From NCBI GenBank assembly GCA_018500075.1, contig JAHBAN010000061.1:1-8553 (forward strand): a stretch of 8,553 nt of DNA. The letters run 5' to 3'. Position 1 is the stretch's first letter. Each line of letters starts with the position of its first letter. Below, one piece after another: positions 6,396-8,553 of this stretch. Source of the DNA: Flavobacteriia bacterium. GTDB taxonomy: Bacteria; Bacteroidota; Bacteroidia; Flavobacteriales; Flavobacteriaceae. Position numbers and translations under genes: made by a program. The notes under the pieces were generated by a model. The model saw only the letters and a list, made by a program, of their open reading frames with translations. It was not told where the DNA came from and made no database searches.

Positions 6396-6986
6396 ATGGC
6401 ACGCACTCAAGGTTCACATTCCGAACTCACCGGCCCGCGCATTCGCGCGGCGGCACGGGTGTTGTTTGCGCGCCATGGCTATGCGGCCGTGTCGATGCGC
6501 CAGATTGCGAGCGAGGTCGGGCTTCAGGCGGGGGCGCTTTACAATTACACCGCCGACAAGCAGAGCCTGCTGGCCGAGCTGATGCGCGAGCATATGGACG
6601 ATCTTCTGGCGGCGCGTGCGCAGGTCAACTCGCCCACACTGGAGCCGCTTGCGGCGCTGGCGGGTTTTGTGCGCTTTCACATCGGCTTTCATATCGAGCG
6701 GCCCGACGAGGTCTTTATCGCCTATATGGAGCTGCGCGCCCTTGCGCCGGAGAACTTTGCACAAATCGAAGGGCTGCGGCGGCAGTATGAAAACGAGCTG
6801 GAAGGCATTTTGAGGCGCGGGGCGGCGGCGGGTCTTTTTGTGATCGAGGATGCCAAGATCACCACTCTGGCGGTGATTGCCATGCTCACGGGGGTGAACA
6901 CATGGTATCGGCAGGGCGGGCGCCTCAGCCTAGAAGAGGTTGAGGATATTTACTGGAATATGGTGCGCCGCGCTGTTGGCGCTTGA
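6396..6986 (+). CDS. TetR/AcrR-family transcriptional regulator
   Basis: A 196-residue one-component regulator and the only plus-strand gene here. Residues about 13-60 form the TetR N-terminal DNA-binding domain: helix 1 RIRAAARVLFARHGY, then the helix-turn-helix SMRQIASEVGLQAGALYNY (33-51) and the usual DKQSLLAELM. The C-terminal ligand-binding half has VFIAYMELRALAPEN (106-120), YENELEGILRRGAAAGLF (131-148) and NTWYRQGGRLS (168-178). This pattern resembles the KstR2/LiuQ-like group, several of which sense acyl-CoA thioesters. That assignment is from memory and uncertain. A 20-bp palindrome lies just upstream, suggesting autorepression and possibly control of the divergent small lipoprotein gene. 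There is no strong Shine-Dalgarno sequence before the ATG. No catabolic operon is adjacent, so the regulon cannot be read from context. Confidence 0.92.
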   Translation: MARTQGSHSELTGPRIRAAARVLFARHGYAAVSMRQIASEVGLQAGALYNYTADKQSLLAELMREHMDDLLAARAQVNSPTLEPLAALAGFVRFHIGFHIERPDEVFIAYMELRALAPENFAQIEGLRRQYENELEGILRRGAAAGLFVIEDAKITTLAVIAMLTGVNTWYRQGGRLSLEEVEDIYWNMVRRAVGA

Positions 6987-7029
6987 GGCTAAAAAAGCAA
7001 AGGCTCCTGAGCGTAAACCAAGGCGCCTC

Positions 7030-7337
7030 TCAGCCCTGTTTTCCAGAGCGCTCCTTTGGCCGGCCCAGCAGATCAAGCCTGTGAAAGCCAACCGCGCAAA
7101 TCATATCACAGTTTGCCCGGCGTGAGACGTTTTCCCCAATGTTTTGGACGTTGAAAGGGATATCGAGTTTGTCGTGAGAGGCTTGCTGTGTTTCGGGGTC
7201 CCGCGTGCTGAGCGGAGCAACCGTGCACAAACCAAAACGCGCTTCTATTGGGGGTGAAATGACGACACAGAGTCGTCGCTTCACCATTTCAGGCTTTTGA
7301 AACCTCGATCAAAGTTGGCACAGAGAATGGACCTCAT
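7030..7337 (-). pseudogene. Frameshifted remnant of a PemK/MazF-family toxin gene
   Basis: The remnant reads in two frames. From an ATG at 7337 one frame gives MRSILCANFDRGF. After a frame change near 7299 the other continues QKPEMVKRRLCVVISPP, then LCTVAPLST, and later NCDMICAVGFHRLDL, ending at a TGA at 7030. The joined order, GF.xPEMVKRR.xVVISP, LCTV.PLST, KCDM-like, V.F.RLDL, is that of PemK/MazF-type ribonuclease toxins common in alphaproteobacteria (recognised from memory). Restoring one base, most simply a C after GGTTTC, gives about 102 codons. The usual RP after MVKR is RL, the expected Trp and Lys before CDM are replaced, and the C-terminus looks short. No antitoxin gene is beside it. 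It lies 45 bp downstream of the GhrA-like gene and its bases are less GC-rich than its neighbours. It fills most of the 396-bp stretch between tetR and that gene. It is probably inactive. Confidence 0.72.
7253..7285. repeat. Strong imperfect inverted repeat (stem-loop)
   Basis: GGTGAA (7253-7258) pairs with TTCACC (7280-7285), and GACGAC (7261-7266) pairs with GTCGTC (7272-7277). The intervening AT/GC pair gives one wobble and one mismatch, making a 14-position stem with a 5-nt loop. It lies within the toxin remnant, over the codons for the VKRRLCVVISP segment. No T-run follows on either strand, so it is not a typical intrinsic terminator. Confidence 0.6.
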
Positions 7338-7382
7338 TGACAGGATGTTTGTTAAAAAAGCGCAGCAAGTGTTTTCGCAGAC

Positions 7383-8315
7383 TCAATAGCCCGCTGTGCG
7401 ATCCACGAGATGGAGGAGCGGCGCGCCGGCCTCATTGCGGCGGATATTTTCTGCGACAACTTCGGCGCAGGTTTCGGCGCGGGTTTCGGCGGCCATATGG
7501 GGGGTGACTGTCACCTTGGGATGCGCCCAGTAAGGGTGCTCCTGCGGGAGCGGCCCGACGCGGAAAACACCGAGGGTGGCATGGGCGATCTGGCCGCTGT
7601 CGAGCGCAGAGAGCAGGGCGTCATCGTCAATCAGCGTGCCGCGGCCCGGATTGATGACAAAGCTGCCACGGGGCATCAGCGCGAGGCTTTCGGCATCGAG
7701 GATATTTTGGGTTGCCGGGGTGGAGGGCAGCAGCAGAATGCAAATCTCGCCATGGGCCAGTGCGGCTTTGAGGCCGTCTTGGCCTGAATAACAGGTGATT
7801 TTGTCATGCGTCTTGGGGCTGCGCGACCAGCCCGCGACACGAAAGCCAAGTGCGGCCAGCGCCTCGGCACAGGCGAGGCCCAGCTCGCCAATGCCGAGCA
7901 CTGTGACGCGCCTGTCGCGCGACAAAGGCGGGGTCACAGGCGCCCAAGCGTGGGACGGGTTCACGATCTGCGCATCCATCCCGAGGTGATGGCGCAGGCT
8001 GTGGCCGACGACCCATTCGACCATGCCCTGTTGCAGGCCGAAATCAACCATACGGGTGAGCGGCACTTTCAGGGTCTGGTTGCTCGTGATGGCTTCGACG
8101 CCTGCCCAGAGGTTGAGCACCGCTTTGAGGCGGGTGAAGGGCGTGAAATCGGTCAGGTCGGAATTGGGCGCATAGACGATATAGTCGACCTCTTCGGGGG
8201 CGATATCGAGCGCAAGATGCACATCCAGCCCCGCAGCGTCGAAGGCTTGGGGGAGCACATCTTTATATTGGTCCCAGCGCTCGGGGCGCGCGGCGAAGAG
8301 GGCGTTGAGGGTCAT
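7383..8315 (-). CDS. GhrA-like 2-hydroxyacid dehydrogenase lacking the catalytic Glu
   Basis: A 310-residue member of the D-isomer-specific 2-hydroxyacid dehydrogenase family, closest to glyoxylate/hydroxypyruvate reductase A. Such enzymes reduce glyoxylate or hydroxypyruvate with NADPH. Visible features are NLWAGVE (68-74, substrate loop), GMVEWVVGHSLRHHLGMD (97-114), the nucleotide-binding GIGELG (141-146) with R165 in WSRSPK (typical of NADP preference), INPGRG with catalytic R225, and TPHMAA with catalytic H273. The segment normally written LDVFxxEPLP reads LGVFRVGPLP (248-257), so the conserved Asp is G249 and the catalytic Glu is G254. The codons are GGT and GGG, each one A-to-G step from Asp/Glu. 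The gene is otherwise full length. It starts 14 bp after rodA with AAAGG before the ATG, so it is probably co-transcribed with it. Activity is doubtful. Confidence 0.93.
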   Translation of the reverse strand: MTLNALFAARPERWDQYKDVLPQAFDAAGLDVHLALDIAPEEVDYIVYAPNSDLTDFTPFTRLKAVLNLWAGVEAITSNQTLKVPLTRMVDFGLQQGMVEWVVGHSLRHHLGMDAQIVNPSHAWAPVTPPLSRDRRVTVLGIGELGLACAEALAALGFRVAGWSRSPKTHDKITCYSGQDGLKAALAHGEICILLLPSTPATQNILDAESLALMPRGSFVINPGRGTLIDDDALLSALDSGQIAHATLGVFRVGPLPQEHPYWAHPKVTVTPHMAAETRAETCAEVVAENIRRNEAGAPLLHLVDRTAGY

Positions 8316-8329
8316 GGGGAGCCTTTGAT

Positions 8330-8553
8330 CTATCTTGGTTTGTGGACATGGGCGCTTTGGACGAGGCCGAAGGCGACCATGAGCACGAGCATGGCAGAGC
8401 CGCCGTAAGACACAAGCGGAAGTGGCACGCCAACAACGGGAATGAGGCCCATGACCATCGCCATATTGACCGAGAAAAACAGAAAGAACGTCATGGCGAC
8501 GCCGAGTGTGAGCAGGGCGCCATAGCGGTTTGCGTTGTTCATGGCGGAGATGA
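8330..8553 (-). CDS. rodA: Rod-shape-determining protein RodA, C-terminal part (cut by window edge)
   Basis: Only the last 73 codons plus the stop are in the window; the gene continues past 8553. The visible part has a transmembrane helix (about GALLTLGVAMTFFLFFSVNM), then PVVGVPLPLVSYGG, a signature of the SEDS family (RodA/FtsW/SpoVE), then a last helix and the tail AHVHKPR. The short tail with V-x-V/H-H is typical of RodA rather than FtsW. RodA is the peptidoglycan glycosyltransferase of the elongasome, acting with class B PBP2 and MreBCD in the inner membrane. The internal ATG at 8542 is not the start, as the frame is open upstream to the edge. The GhrA-like gene follows after 14 bp. Confidence 0.93.
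   Translation of the reverse strand, partial: ISAMNNANRYGALLTLGVAMTFFLFFSVNMAMVMGLIPVVGVPLPLVSYGGSAMLVLMVAFGLVQSAHVHKPR

Noticed and set aside
6987..7030. Intrinsic terminator after tetR
   Set aside because: GGCT/AGCC elements are present but form no continuous stem followed by a T-run.
7340..7382. Intrinsic terminator after the GhrA-like gene
   Set aside because: A T-run occurs (A-run at 7355-7360 on the plus strand), but the preceding stem is only about 3 bp.

Overview
The window looks like chromosomal DNA of an alphaproteobacterium, most likely a Rhodobacterales (roseobacter-type) species. The reasons are the high GC content, the character of each protein, the tRNA-Glu(TTC) next to recJ, and the hom/recJ and rodA/hydroxyacid-reductase neighbourhoods. 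The organism is inferred, not proven. All genes except one read on the minus strand, so gene order in the direction of transcription runs from the right end of the window to the left.

Layout from right to left: the 3' end of rodA (cell-elongation SEDS glycosyltransferase, cut by the window edge); 14 bp later a GhrA-like 2-hydroxyacid dehydrogenase in which the catalytic Glu is replaced by Gly; a 396-bp stretch that looks empty but holds a frameshifted remnant of a PemK/MazF-family toxin; a convergent plus-strand TetR-family regulator with a palindromic operator just upstream of its start; a divergent small lipoprotein-like ORF; cydA-cydB, overlapping by 17 bp and encoding a cytochrome bd quinol oxidase of the short-Q-loop (cyanide-insensitive-like) type; hom (homoserine dehydrogenase with ACT domain); recJ (single-strand 5'-3' exonuclease); and tRNA-Glu.

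Most genes are housekeeping: a respiratory oxidase, the branch point to Thr/Met, DNA repair, translation and cell shape. The unusual material lies between genes and in one active site. Two different 11-bp-period tandem arrays lie upstream of hom and of recJ, and these two genes also share a 12-bp leader that includes the ribosome-binding region. The toxin remnant has no antitoxin beside it. The GhrA-like protein keeps the Arg and His of the catalytic triad but not the Glu. I see no CRISPR array, insertion sequence or obvious new multi-gene system.
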